Assembly: GCF_027497995.1 (NCBI RefSeq) | Contig: NZ_JAODBT010000001.1 | Span: 1,948,488-2,012,487 of the forward strand | Direction: 5' to 3' | Length of the DNA: 64,000 nt | Origin: Stenotrophomonas sp. Iso1 | Lineage (GTDB): Bacteria; Pseudomonadota; Gammaproteobacteria; Xanthomonadales; Xanthomonadaceae | Shown here: in pieces, positions 27,001-35,026 of the stretch | How positions within the stretch are numbered: the stretch's first letter is position 1 | Layout: the number at the start of each line of letters is the position of its first letter | The notes under the pieces: generated by a model | Told to the model about the DNA's origin: nothing | The model's database searches: none | Seen by the model: only the letters and a program-made list of their open reading frames with translations | Position numbers and translations under genes: made by a program

Positions 27001-27789
27001 CTGGCCGTGGGCAAGGAGCATGAGGCGATCCGCTTCCGTGACATCCAGGCGCAGCCGCGCAAGATCATCTCCTCGCCGATCTGGTCAGGGCTGGAAGACG
27101 ACAACGTCAGCTACAACGCCGGCTACACCAACGTGCACGAGCTGATTCCGTGGCGCACGGTCACCGGTCGTCAGCAGTTCTATCAAGACCATGAGTGGAT
27201 GATCGACTTCGGCGAAGCGTTCATGAGTTACCGCCCGCCGGTGGATACCCGCACGGTGGAACCGCTGCTCAACAAGCGCTCCAACGGCAACAAGGAGATC
27301 GTGCTGAATTGGATCACCCCGCACCAGAAGTGGGGCATCCACAGCACGTACAGCGACAACCTGATCATGCAGACGCTGTCACGCGGCGGCCCGATCGTGT
27401 GGATCAGCGAGGACGACGCACGCAGCGCCGGCATCGAGGACAACGACTGGATCGAACTGTTCAACGTCAATGGTGCGATTGCCGCGCGTGCGGTGGTCAG
27501 CCAGCGCGTGATGTCGGGCATGGCGATGATGTATCACGCCCAGGAACGCATCATCAACGTGCCGGGCTCGGAGATCTCCGGCACCCGTGGCGGCATCCAC
27601 AACTCGGTGACCCGCATCGTGCTCAAGCCTACCCACATGATTGGTGGTTACGCGCAGCTGTCGTACGGCTTCAACTACTACGGCACCTGCGGCACCAACC
27701 GCGATGAATTCGTGATCGTACGCAAGATGGACAAGGTTGATTGGCTGGATGGTGAAGACGCCGTTGTCGCCGCACGGGAGGTGGTGTGA
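24046..27789 (+). CDS. narG: Respiratory nitrate reductase alpha subunit NarG
   Basis: A 1247-residue bis-MGD molybdoenzyme that reduces nitrate to nitrite on the cytoplasmic side. It is close to E. coli NarG throughout. The FS0 cluster ligands are HGVNCTGSC plus Cys in RGCPRGAS, the Mo ligand Asp lies in YDWYCDLPPASP, and the N-terminus is MSYFLDRLQFFKRD with a vestigial leader. Downstream motifs such as LGSSGKGHEYMLRHLLGT and FNYYGTCGTNRDEF complete the fold. The stop overlaps the narH start by one base. Moco comes from the upstream operon and electrons come through NarH and NarI. Confidence 0.97.
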   Translation: MSYFLDRLQFFKRDPQPFADGHGFSKTESRDWENSYRARWQYDKIVRSTHGVNCTGSCSWKIYVKNGLVTWETQQTDYPRTRPDLPNHEPRGCPRGASYSWYLYSANRLKYPLIRGTLVRMWRQARKTMSPVEAWASIVENPEKSREYKRRRGMGGFVRLSWDEANEIIAASNLHTVKEYGPDRVVGFSPIPAMSMVSYAAGARYLSLLGGACLSFYDWYCDLPPASPQVWGEQTDVPESADWYNSRYIIAWGSNVPQTRTPDAHFFTEARYNGTKTVAVCPDYSELAKLTDHWLHPKQGTDAALAFAFGHVILREFHVDKPSQYFQDYCRQYSDMPLLVRIEQRDDGRLVPGRFLRASELGGLGESNNPEWKTLGFDEISGDIAVPNGSVGFRWGEKGKWNIEEKASNGSATRLRLSLADVKDSIEGVSFPYFGGIENDGWTAAPVEEVLERNIPVRRLQLADGSETFVATVYDLLLAQYGVDRGFGGGNVASSYDDYVPGTPAWQERVTGVPRAEVIEIAREFARTADKTHGRSMIIVGAGMNHWFHNDMNYRGLINMLVMCGCVGQTGGGWAHYVGQEKLRPQTGWQPLAFGLDWSRPPRQMNGTSFFYFNTGQWRYEKLQVDELLSPLADASKYSGSLADLNLRAVRMGWLPCAPQLDRNPLQLVREAEKAGADPADYALGKFKDGSLDFAFADPDAKQNHPRMMFIWRSNLLGSSGKGHEYMLRHLLGTRHGLQGKDLGEMGAVKPEEVKWRDEAPEGKLDLLVTLDFRMCTTALYSDIVLPTATWYEKDDLNTSDMHPFIHPLSKAVDPAWESRSDWEIFKGVARTVSELAPGVLGVEKDLVLVPTLHDTPNELGMPFGVTDWKKGQCEAIPGQTMPTMTVVERDYPNLYRKFTSLGPLLDKLGNGGKGMNWDTKHEIDFLGKLNHTVRDAGVSQGRPAIETAIDACEVILHLAPETNGHVAVKAWESLGTFTGREHTHLAVGKEHEAIRFRDIQAQPRKIISSPIWSGLEDDNVSYNAGYTNVHELIPWRTVTGRQQFYQDHEWMIDFGEAFMSYRPPVDTRTVEPLLNKRSNGNKEIVLNWITPHQKWGIHSTYSDNLIMQTLSRGGPIVWISEDDARSAGIEDNDWIELFNVNGAIAARAVVSQRVMSGMAMMYHAQERIINVPGSEISGTRGGIHNSVTRIVLKPTHMIGGYAQLSYGFNYYGTCGTNRDEFVIVRKMDKVDWLDGEDAVVAAREVV

Positions 27790-29333
27790 TGAAAGTACGT
27801 GCACAGATCGCGATGGTGTTGAACCTGGACAAGTGCATCGGCTGCCACACCTGCTCGATCACCTGTAAGAACGTGTGGACCTCGCGCGAAGGCGTGGAGT
27901 ACGCCTGGTTCAACAACGTGGAAACCAAGCCGGGCATCGGCTATCCCAAGGAATGGGAGAACCAGGACAAGTGGAACGGCGGCTGGGTGCGTACCCGCGC
28001 CGGCAAGCTGGTGCCGCGTGCCGGTGGTCGTTGGCGGATGCTGGCCAAGATCTTCGCCAACCCGGATTTGCCGCAGATCGACGACTACTACGAGCCGTTC
28101 GATTTCGACTACCAGCATCTGCATGACGCGCCGGAAGTGAAGCATCAGCCGACCGCACGCCCGCGTTCGCTGCTGACCGGCGAGCGCATGGAGAAGATCG
28201 AGTGGGGCCCGAACTGGGAAGAAATTCTCGGCACCGAGTTCTCCAAGCGTTCACGCGACTACAACTTCGACCAGGTGCAGAAGGAGATCTACGGCGCCTT
28301 CGAGAAGACCTTCATGATGTACCTGCCGCGCCTGTGCGAGCACTGCCTGAATCCGGCATGTGTCTCGGCTTGCCCGTCCGGTGCCATCTACAAGCGCGAG
28401 GAAGACGGCATCGTGCTGATCGACCAGGACAAGTGCCGTGGTTGGCGCATGTGCGTGTCGGCCTGCCCGTACAAGAAGATCTACTACAACTGGAAGAGCG
28501 GCAAATCCGAGAAGTGCATCTTCTGCTATCCGCGCATCGAGATGGGCGAGCCCACCGTGTGTTCGGAAACCTGCGTGGGCCGCATCCGCTACCTCGGCGT
28601 GATGTTGTACGACGCCGACCGCATCGCCGAAGCGGCATCGGTGGCAGCAGAGAAGGATCTGTACCAGGCGCATCTGGATATCTTCCTAGACCCGGAAGAT
28701 CCGGCCGTGATCGCTGCGGCGCGTGCCGAAGGCATTCCGGACAACTGGCTGGAAGCGGCCAAGCAATCGCCGGTGTACAAGCTGGCCATCGACTGGAAGC
28801 TGGCGCTGCCGTTGCATCCGGAATACCGCACGCTGCCGATGGTGTGGTACGTGCCACCGTTGTCGCCCATCCAGTCCGCCGCCGAGCGTGGCCATGTCGG
28901 CATGAACGGCGAACTGCCGGATGTCGCCTCGCTGCGCATCCCGGTGCGTTACCTGGCCAACATGCTGTCGGCCGGTGATGAAGCGCCGGTGGTACGTGCA
29001 CTGGAACGCTTGATGGCGATGCGTGCCTGGCGCCGTGCCAAGAACGTGGACGGCGTGGAGGACACAACGGCACTGGACCAGACCGGTTTGACCGTGGCCC
29101 AGGCCGAGGACATGTACCGCTACCTCGCCATTGCCAACTACGAAGACCGATTCGTGATTCCCAGCAGCCATCGCGAGTACGCCAATGACGCATATGGTGA
29201 ACGCGGCGGCTGCGGCTTCACGTTTGGAAGTGGTTGCAACGGCGACAGCCCGGCCGACCTGTTTGGCCAGCGCAAGAGCACCACGTATGCGGTTCATCCC
29301 AACCGCCAGCATCGGCATGAGGTGGCCAAATGA
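27789..29333 (+). CDS. narH: Respiratory nitrate reductase beta subunit NarH
   Basis: A 514-residue iron-sulfur subunit carrying electrons from NarI haem to NarG. Four cluster-binding groups are visible: CIGCHTCSITCKNVW, CEHCLNPACVSACPSG, CRGWRMCVSACPYK and CIFCYPR with CSETCVGR. The Trp in CRGWRMC replaces a Cys and marks the [3Fe-4S] cluster, as in E. coli NarH. ATG 27789 is used (TGATG overlap with narG); a GTG one codon before is also possible. Coupled to narJ by an ATGA overlap. Confidence 0.97.
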   Translation: MKVRAQIAMVLNLDKCIGCHTCSITCKNVWTSREGVEYAWFNNVETKPGIGYPKEWENQDKWNGGWVRTRAGKLVPRAGGRWRMLAKIFANPDLPQIDDYYEPFDFDYQHLHDAPEVKHQPTARPRSLLTGERMEKIEWGPNWEEILGTEFSKRSRDYNFDQVQKEIYGAFEKTFMMYLPRLCEHCLNPACVSACPSGAIYKREEDGIVLIDQDKCRGWRMCVSACPYKKIYYNWKSGKSEKCIFCYPRIEMGEPTVCSETCVGRIRYLGVMLYDADRIAEAASVAAEKDLYQAHLDIFLDPEDPAVIAAARAEGIPDNWLEAAKQSPVYKLAIDWKLALPLHPEYRTLPMVWYVPPLSPIQSAAERGHVGMNGELPDVASLRIPVRYLANMLSAGDEAPVVRALERLMAMRAWRRAKNVDGVEDTTALDQTGLTVAQAEDMYRYLAIANYEDRFVIPSSHREYANDAYGERGGCGFTFGSGCNGDSPADLFGQRKSTTYAVHPNRQHRHEVAK

Positions 29334-30010
29334 GCCTGCTTAAACTGATTGGCGTGCTGCTGGACTATCCGCGCGAAGAACTGTGGCAGCACGGTGAAGA
29401 ACTCCTCGATGCCTGCGACGATCCGGCGCTGTCGCCGGCTCGCCGCAAGCAGCTGCGCGCCTTCGTGCAGCAGTTGATGGACAGCGACCCGCTGGATGCG
29501 CAGTCGGCCTGGCTGGCGACCTTCGACCGGGGCAGGGCGATGAGCCTGCTGCTGTTTGAACACATCCACGGCGAATCGCGTGATCGCGGCCAGGCCATGG
29601 TCGACCTGATCGATGCCTATCGTCGCAATGGTTTCGAGCTGGACGCGCGCGAGCTGCCGGACTACCTGCCGCTGTTGTTGGAATATCTGTCGCACCGGCC
29701 GCAGGCCGAGGCCAAGGATTACCTGCACCATGTCGGCCACATCGCCGGGATGCTCGCCGCACGTGCCGCCGAGCGTGAGCTGCCGCATGCGGTGCTGCTG
29801 GAGATTCTGGTTGAGGCAGGCGAAGGCAAGGTCAACCTGGCACTGCTGCGGCAACGTGCCAGCGAGGAAGTCCGTGACGACACCGTTGAAGTCATGGACC
29901 GGCTCTGGGAAGACGAAGCCGTGCGCTTTGGCAGTGAAGCGCCCTCACAGGATTGCAAACCGCCCCATCGTTCACCGGCCCGCGCCGCGCAGCAGGAGGC
30001 ACAGCCATGA
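29330..30010 (+). CDS. narJ: Nitrate reductase assembly chaperone NarJ
   Basis: A 226-residue NarJ/TorD-family chaperone that holds apo-NarG until Moco is inserted and the complex is attached to NarI. Family features: LLKLIGVLLDYPREELW near the start, DRGRAMSLLLFEHIHGESRDRGQAM, and ELPDYLPLLLEYLSHRP. The C-terminal 25 residues are Pro/Arg/Ala-rich and likely disordered. Both ends overlap neighbours (ATGA), consistent with the fixed narGHJI order. Confidence 0.93.
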   Translation: MSLLKLIGVLLDYPREELWQHGEELLDACDDPALSPARRKQLRAFVQQLMDSDPLDAQSAWLATFDRGRAMSLLLFEHIHGESRDRGQAMVDLIDAYRRNGFELDARELPDYLPLLLEYLSHRPQAEAKDYLHHVGHIAGMLAARAAERELPHAVLLEILVEAGEGKVNLALLRQRASEEVRDDTVEVMDRLWEDEAVRFGSEAPSQDCKPPHRSPARAAQQEAQP

Positions 30011-30714
30011 GTTATTTCCTGAATCAATTCGCTTTTCAGTTCTATCCGTATATCGCCGTGGCGGTGTTGCTGATCGGCAGCTGGGCGCGTTATGACAAGG
30101 CCATGTACAGCTGGCGCACCGGCTCCAGCCAGTTGTTGTCCGACCGCGGCATGCGGATCGGCAGCAACTGCTTCCATATCGGCATTCTGGCGATCCTGGG
30201 CGGCCATCTGGTGGGCCTGCTGACACCGCATGCGGTGTATGAGCAATTCATCACCTCGTCGCAGAAGCAGTTGCTGGCGATGGTGGTGGGGGGCTTCTTC
30301 GGCGCGTTGTGCTTCATCGGCATTCTGATCCTGCTGGTCCGCCGCCTGACCAACCCGCGCGTGCGCGCCACGGGCAGCTTCGGTGACACGCTGGTGCTGG
30401 TGCTGCTGTTTGCGCAGCTGTGCCTGGGCCTGATCAGCATCAAGGTGTCGGCCGGCCACATGGACGGTGGCGTGATGGTGATGTTGGCCGAGTGGGCACA
30501 GCACATCGTCACCTTCCGCGCCGGTGCCGCTGACTTCATCACCGACGTCCACTGGGTCTACAAGGCGCACATCTTCCTGGGCATGACCTTGTTCCTGATC
30601 GCACCATTCACGCGCCTGGTGCATGTGTGGAGCATCCCGGTCAGCTATCTGTGGCGTCCGTATCAGGTGGTTCGCCGCCGCCAGGCCACGCTGCGCTACG
30701 GTCCGAAGGAATAA
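30007..30714 (+). CDS. narI: Respiratory nitrate reductase gamma subunit NarI
   Basis: A 235-residue cytochrome b subunit that oxidises quinol and anchors NarGH. Five transmembrane helices are predicted. The haem-ligand histidines lie in NCFHIGILAILGGHLVG and VYKAHIFLGMTLFLIAPFTRLVHVWS. The N-terminus MSYFLNQFAFQFYPYIA matches the family start, and ATG 30007 overlaps the narJ stop. The quinone used is likely ubiquinone, which would link it to the UbiT-type gene at the left of the window. Confidence 0.95.
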   Translation: MSYFLNQFAFQFYPYIAVAVLLIGSWARYDKAMYSWRTGSSQLLSDRGMRIGSNCFHIGILAILGGHLVGLLTPHAVYEQFITSSQKQLLAMVVGGFFGALCFIGILILLVRRLTNPRVRATGSFGDTLVLVLLFAQLCLGLISIKVSAGHMDGGVMVMLAEWAQHIVTFRAGAADFITDVHWVYKAHIFLGMTLFLIAPFTRLVHVWSIPVSYLWRPYQVVRRRQATLRYGPKE

Positions 30715-30717
30715 GCC

Positions 30718-31614
30718 ATGGGTAGCCTGCCAAGAATCCTGCCAATCACCGTCATCGACTCGGCACAGCCCGTGCCGGTCGAGGCCAGCCACCACCACGA
30801 CGATGCGGATCAGCAAGGGCCGCGCTCGTTGGGGCAACCGGCACCCTGCAGCCTGTTCGTTGACGACACCCCCATCAACGAAGCCGACATCGCCCGCGAA
30901 ATGCAGTTCCACCGCGCCATTCGCCCCGAGCAGGCCCGCGCCGATGCGGCCCGCGCTTTGGTGGTACGGGAACTGTTGCGTCGTGAAGCGCTGCGCCTGG
31001 GCCTGGATGAAGCACAGGGCGAGGGCCGCCAGACCGACGAAGAGGTGCAGATCCAGCGCCTGATCGAAACACTGGTGGAGGACCGGGTGCCGAACGAGGA
31101 CGACTGCCGTCGTTATTTCGATCAGAACCTTGAGCGTTTCCGTGCCCCCGACCGCGTGCGCGTCCGCCACATCCTGCTGGCTGCGCCTGCCGACGACGTC
31201 GCCGGCAGGTTCAAGGCGCGTACCCAGGCCGAGCAACTCATCACCGAGTTGAACGAGCAACCGCATTTGTTCACTGACCTGGCATTGCGACATTCGCAGT
31301 GCCCCTCCAGCAGTGAAGGCGGCGAGCTGGGCTGGTTGCAGAAGGGCCAGACCACGCCGGAGTTCGACCGTCAGGTGTTTCGCCTGCGGCAGGGCTTGGC
31401 GGGCTTTCCGGTTGAATCGCGCTGGGGCTACCACGTGGTCACCGTTGATGAGCTGGAAACCGGGCAAGCGCAGACCTTTGAGCAGGTGCGTACGCACATC
31501 AGTGACTACCTGGAACTGCAGGTGCGTCAGCGCGAAGTGCAGCACTTTCTGCAGGAATTGAGCGAGCGTTATCCAGTACGCGGCCTGGCTGAAATTGAAG
31601 CCTTGGCCGAGTGA
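30718..31614 (+). CDS. Parvulin-type peptidyl-prolyl isomerase in the nar operon
   Basis: A 298-residue protein. Residues about 140-245 are a rotamase (PpiC/parvulin) domain: RVRHILLAAP, FTDLALRHSQCPSSSEGGELGWLQKGQ and FPVESRWGYHVVTVDE. The N-terminal half is helical and NifM/SurA-like. There is no signal peptide, so it should be cytoplasmic, which fits folding help for NarG/NarH. Similar genes follow narI in several pseudomonad and beta-proteobacterial nar operons. It starts 4 bp after narI with GAAGGAA as ribosome site. Confidence 0.88.
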   Translation: MGSLPRILPITVIDSAQPVPVEASHHHDDADQQGPRSLGQPAPCSLFVDDTPINEADIAREMQFHRAIRPEQARADAARALVVRELLRREALRLGLDEAQGEGRQTDEEVQIQRLIETLVEDRVPNEDDCRRYFDQNLERFRAPDRVRVRHILLAAPADDVAGRFKARTQAEQLITELNEQPHLFTDLALRHSQCPSSSEGGELGWLQKGQTTPEFDRQVFRLRQGLAGFPVESRWGYHVVTVDELETGQAQTFEQVRTHISDYLELQVRQREVQHFLQELSERYPVRGLAEIEALAE

Positions 31615-31637
31615 ACTGACTTAATGAAGGAGTGGCG

Positions 31638-32954
31638 ATGAGCCAGAGTCTGCAGATGGCATCCCATGGCGAGCAACAACGTGCGCTGTGGCTGAGTACC
31701 TTCGCCTTCACCGTGTGTTTTGCGGTGTGGATGATCTTCTCCATCATCGGTATCCAGATCAGCGAACAGCTGGGTTTGAACGACACCCAGTTCGGCCTGC
31801 TGATTGCGACGCCCGTACTGACCGGTTCGCTGAGCCGGGTGTTCCTGGGCATCTGGTCCGACCAGTTCGGTGGGCGCAAAGTGATGCTGTTGGTGATGCT
31901 GTGTGGCGCGGTTGCCACCTGGATGCTCACCTACGCGACAACTTACCTGCAGTTCCTGTTCGCGGCCCTGTGCGTGGGTATTGCCGGCGGCAGCTTTTCG
32001 GTAGGCGTTGCCTATGTGTCCAAATGGTTCCCGGCCAGCAAGCAGGGCACCGCGCTGGGCATCTTTGGTGCCGGCAATATCGGCTCGGCCGTTACCAAGC
32101 TGTTGGCGCCGATGGTGATGGTGGCCGCTGGCTGGACCATGGTCGCCAAAGTCTGGGCGGTGGGCCTTGCCGTTACCGCCATCCTGTTTTTCCTGTTCAG
32201 CAAGGACGACCCGCAGCTGGAGCAGCGGCGTCGTGATGGCGTCAAGCCAGTGCCGTTCGCCGAGCAGATGGCACCACTGAAAGACCTGCAAGTGTGGCGC
32301 TTCTCGCTGTACTACTTCTTTGTGTTTGGCGGCTTTGTGGCGCTGGCGCTGTGGCTGCCGCGCTACTTGATTGGTGCGTATGGCATGGATGTGGCCACCG
32401 CCGGCATGCTGGCGGCGTGTTACTCGATTCCCGCAAGTCTGTTCCGCGTGGTGGGCGGTTGGTTGTCCGACCGCATCGGCGCACGTCGGGTGATGTATTG
32501 GACGTTTAGTGTGTCGGTCATCTGCACCTTCCTGCTGGCTTACCCGGACACCGAGTATGTGGTGAAGGGCATCCACGGCGAGCTGCGTTTCCATTTGGCT
32601 ATCGGCGTCACCATGTTCACGGTGCTGGTGTTCGTGTTGGGCTTCTTCATGTCGCTGGGCAAAGCAGCGGTGTACAAGCACATCCCCGTTTACTACCCCA
32701 AACATGTGGGCGCAGTGGGCGGTGTGGTCGGCATGATCGGCGGCCTGGGCGGCTTCATCCTGCCGATTGCGTTCGGCGCATTGAACGACGTAGTCGGTAT
32801 CTGGAGCAGCTGCTTCATGCTGTTGTTCGTGGTGGTATCTGCGGCGCTGATTTGGATGCACTTCGCCATCCGTCGCATGGAACGCAGGCACTTCCCGCAA
32901 TTGGACAAGGAAACCGATCTACCCGAAGCGATGGATGCTGCGCGGGCCACATAA
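31638..32954 (+). CDS. narK: Nitrate transporter NarK (NarK1/symporter type)
   Basis: A 438-residue major facilitator with about 12 helices. It lacks the WxPED N-terminal extension of the first NarK. It shows the NarK1-type sequence LGLNDTQFGLLIATPVLTGSLSRVFLG, with a substrate Arg, and GIAGGSFSVGVAYVSKWFPASKQGTALGIFGAGNIGSAVT. Proteins of this branch are nitrate/proton symporters that start nitrate entry before nitrite exchange is possible. AAGGAG at 31627-31632 supports ATG 31638 over a GTG two codons earlier. The operon therefore has both NarK types, flanking narGHJI. Confidence 0.92.
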   Translation: MSQSLQMASHGEQQRALWLSTFAFTVCFAVWMIFSIIGIQISEQLGLNDTQFGLLIATPVLTGSLSRVFLGIWSDQFGGRKVMLLVMLCGAVATWMLTYATTYLQFLFAALCVGIAGGSFSVGVAYVSKWFPASKQGTALGIFGAGNIGSAVTKLLAPMVMVAAGWTMVAKVWAVGLAVTAILFFLFSKDDPQLEQRRRDGVKPVPFAEQMAPLKDLQVWRFSLYYFFVFGGFVALALWLPRYLIGAYGMDVATAGMLAACYSIPASLFRVVGGWLSDRIGARRVMYWTFSVSVICTFLLAYPDTEYVVKGIHGELRFHLAIGVTMFTVLVFVLGFFMSLGKAAVYKHIPVYYPKHVGAVGGVVGMIGGLGGFILPIAFGALNDVVGIWSSCFMLLFVVVSAALIWMHFAIRRMERRHFPQLDKETDLPEAMDAARAT

Positions 32955-32965
32955 CACAGCCGCGC

Positions 32966-32979
32966 TTGATCCAGATCAG
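32966..32979 (+). promoter_or_regulatory. FNR-type box before the hemN-like gene and fnr
   Basis: TTGATCCAGATCAG matches the FNR/Anr consensus except for the last base. It lies 34 bp before the ATG of the HemN-like gene, so a start site would fall very close to that ATG. It could give extra expression, or autoregulation of fnr two genes on. Confidence 0.5.
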
Positions 32980-33013
32980 GGAATAGGACAGAAATCCACG
33001 CGAGGATAGCGGC

Positions 33014-34228
33014 ATGTCAGTCGAGGCTCTCCCGTTGGAAGGCACTTTGTTGCGCAACTGCGTGTTGCATCAACCCCGCCATGTTCTGTTCCCCGCTGCC
33101 AGCCAGTTCAGCCCCGGCTTCGGTGAGGCGAGCTGGCGTGCAGCGATACGCGCCAGCAACGAGCACCTGATTCCCCGGGTGCTGACGCTGGGCTTCCAGG
33201 CATTCCGCGCCGGGCCGGCGGTTAACCCGGTCGCCTATCTACAGGCGCTGTTGTCCAGCTTGCAGTTGCAGGCCGCCGAGCTGGCCGAGGACCGGGAAGT
33301 CGCGGCCGTGGTGCTCCAGCTGGGGCTGGCCGAAGCCATGCCGCCGGCATTGCTGGCGCAACTGCTGGATGCGGTACCCCAATACCTGCGCACCGTTGCG
33401 CGTCCACAGGTGGAGGTGCGGGTGGATGCCGGCAGCGGCATTGCACCAGCGCAGCTTCGAGAGGTGGGCTGCACCCGCTTGAACGTGATCGACCGCGCGG
33501 GCGCACACGGGCCGGAGCTGCTGGCACAAGGGCAGAAGGCCGGCTTTACGGCCTGCTATTACCAGCTGCGGGTACCGGCTGCCGATGACAGCGGATTCCG
33601 GTCACGCCTGCAGGCGGTGCTGGCATTGGCGCCGGAACGCATCCTGATGCCGTCGCCATGTGCCTCAGTGGATTCACCATCGGCCGATGCCTGGTGGCAG
33701 GCGTGGACCGATGTATGCGCTGCCGGCTATCTGCCATTGGGTGGCGACCACTACCAGCGCGCCGACGGCAGCCCGCCTGCGCAACGCGGGGACGGCGCAC
33801 GGCATTGCGACCTGGCAGGCGTCCCGCGTCGTGATCGCAGTGATTTCATCGGCATCGGTCTGGGTGCCTGCAGTCAGATTGGCGATGTCATCTGTCGGCA
33901 GGAAACCGACATGGCGCGCTGGCAGTCACGCTTGCAGGCCGGGCATAGCGGTGTTGTCGCCGGGCTCATCTTCTCAGAGCATGAGCGGCTGACTGATGAG
34001 GTGGTGCAAAGCATTGCCTGTGATCACGCATTGGATGTGGCTGCCTTTGAATGGCGCAACGGGTTGCCGTTTGATGAGTGCTTCGAAGAGGCGCTGGCCG
34101 AGTTGCCGGCGTTCATCGCACACGGCTGGTTGCGCTGGGACGGCAAGGTGCTGCACCTGCAACGTGAGGGGCAATTGTTGTGGCGTATGATCGCCGCGTG
34201 CTTCCGATCCACTACCGTCGCCGCATGA
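33014..34228 (+). CDS. HemN-like protein lacking the radical-SAM cysteines
   Basis: A 404-residue protein that follows oxygen-independent coproporphyrinogen III dehydrogenase (HemN) from end to end. Its start, QPRHVLFPAASQFSPGFGEA, matches HemN PRYTSYPTA...FGE. The C-terminal half keeps GGDHYQRAD, DFIGIGLGACSQIGD and QSIACDHALDVAAFEW. Where HemN has HIPFCxxxCxYCGC, this protein reads IPRVLTLGFQAFRAG, with no cysteine, and the GGGTP motif is also missing. It cannot bind the usual [4Fe-4S]/SAM and is probably not an active dehydrogenase. It could be a haem-handling or regulatory protein for nitrate respiration. Coding usage is normal, with no frameshift. It lies between narK and fnr, 8 bp before the latter. 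Confidence 0.75.
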   Translation: MSVEALPLEGTLLRNCVLHQPRHVLFPAASQFSPGFGEASWRAAIRASNEHLIPRVLTLGFQAFRAGPAVNPVAYLQALLSSLQLQAAELAEDREVAAVVLQLGLAEAMPPALLAQLLDAVPQYLRTVARPQVEVRVDAGSGIAPAQLREVGCTRLNVIDRAGAHGPELLAQGQKAGFTACYYQLRVPAADDSGFRSRLQAVLALAPERILMPSPCASVDSPSADAWWQAWTDVCAAGYLPLGGDHYQRADGSPPAQRGDGARHCDLAGVPRRDRSDFIGIGLGACSQIGDVICRQETDMARWQSRLQAGHSGVVAGLIFSEHERLTDEVVQSIACDHALDVAAFEWRNGLPFDECFEEALAELPAFIAHGWLRWDGKVLHLQREGQLLWRMIAACFRSTTVAA

Positions 34229-34235
34229 TCCTTGA

Positions 34236-35009
34236 ATGATGTCTGCTTCCCATCCTCCGCGTGGCGCGCATGCCACCCCCCCAAATCCTGCGGCAGCCAA
34301 CGACGGTGACGAGCTGCGCTTCTGCAGCACCTGTGCGTTTTCCGATGCATGCGCATCACAGGGCTACGACAAGACCGCGCTGAACGAACTGCACGTGCTG
34401 GTAGACCATGTCGGTCCGTACCACGCTGGCGACTACATCTTCCGGGCGGGGGAGCCGTTTGATGCCATCGCCGCCGTGCGCGCAGGCATGGTCAAAACCT
34501 TCATCGATGACAGCCTGGGCAACGAGCAGATTCTGGGCTTTGCCTTGCCGGGTGAGGTGATCGGCCTGAACGCGATCCATGGGTCGCGCTATCCCTGCAA
34601 CGCGGTGGCGCTGGATACGGTGCACCTGTGCCGTTTTTCGTTTCCCAAAATCAGCACCCTGGCGGGACGTATGCCGGGCCTGCAGACAAAGCTGTTCAGT
34701 CTGCTCAGTGCCGAGATCGGAAAGGCCGCCATGCTGGCGGCCAACTACCGCACCGAGGAGCGCATGGCTGCGTTCCTGCTCGACATCTCTGCGCGCTATG
34801 CGCGACGGGGGTTCTCTGCCACGCGTTTCAGCCTGACCATGAGCCGTACCGAGATCGCCAATTACCTTCGCATGGCCCCTGAGACTGCCAGCCGCGTACT
34901 GCGCAGGCTCAGTGATGACGGGGTTATAGCGGTCAAACAACGGGAAATCATTTTGCTGCAGCCCGAACGTCTGGCACAAATGGCAGCTAGCGACGACGCT
35001 TCCCCCTGA
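34236..35009 (+). CDS. fnr: FNR/Anr-type oxygen-sensing transcription regulator
   Basis: A 257-residue CRP-family activator with an oxygen-labile [4Fe-4S] cluster. Ligand cysteines are C30, C33, C39 (FCSTCAFSDAC) and C121 (SRYPCNAV). The C-terminal helix-turn-helix is MSRTEIANYLRMAPETASRVLRRL, and the Glu-Thr-Ala-Ser-Arg recognition residues are those that read TTGAT half sites. It is the likely regulator of the FNR boxes in this window. It is in the same direction as nar, directly after the HemN-like gene. Both Met codons at 34236 and 34239 are usable. Confidence 0.95.
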   Translation: MMSASHPPRGAHATPPNPAAANDGDELRFCSTCAFSDACASQGYDKTALNELHVLVDHVGPYHAGDYIFRAGEPFDAIAAVRAGMVKTFIDDSLGNEQILGFALPGEVIGLNAIHGSRYPCNAVALDTVHLCRFSFPKISTLAGRMPGLQTKLFSLLSAEIGKAAMLAANYRTEERMAAFLLDISARYARRGFSATRFSLTMSRTEIANYLRMAPETASRVLRRLSDDGVIAVKQREIILLQPERLAQMAASDDASP

Positions 35010-35026
35010 CCCTCGCGGATCTCCCC

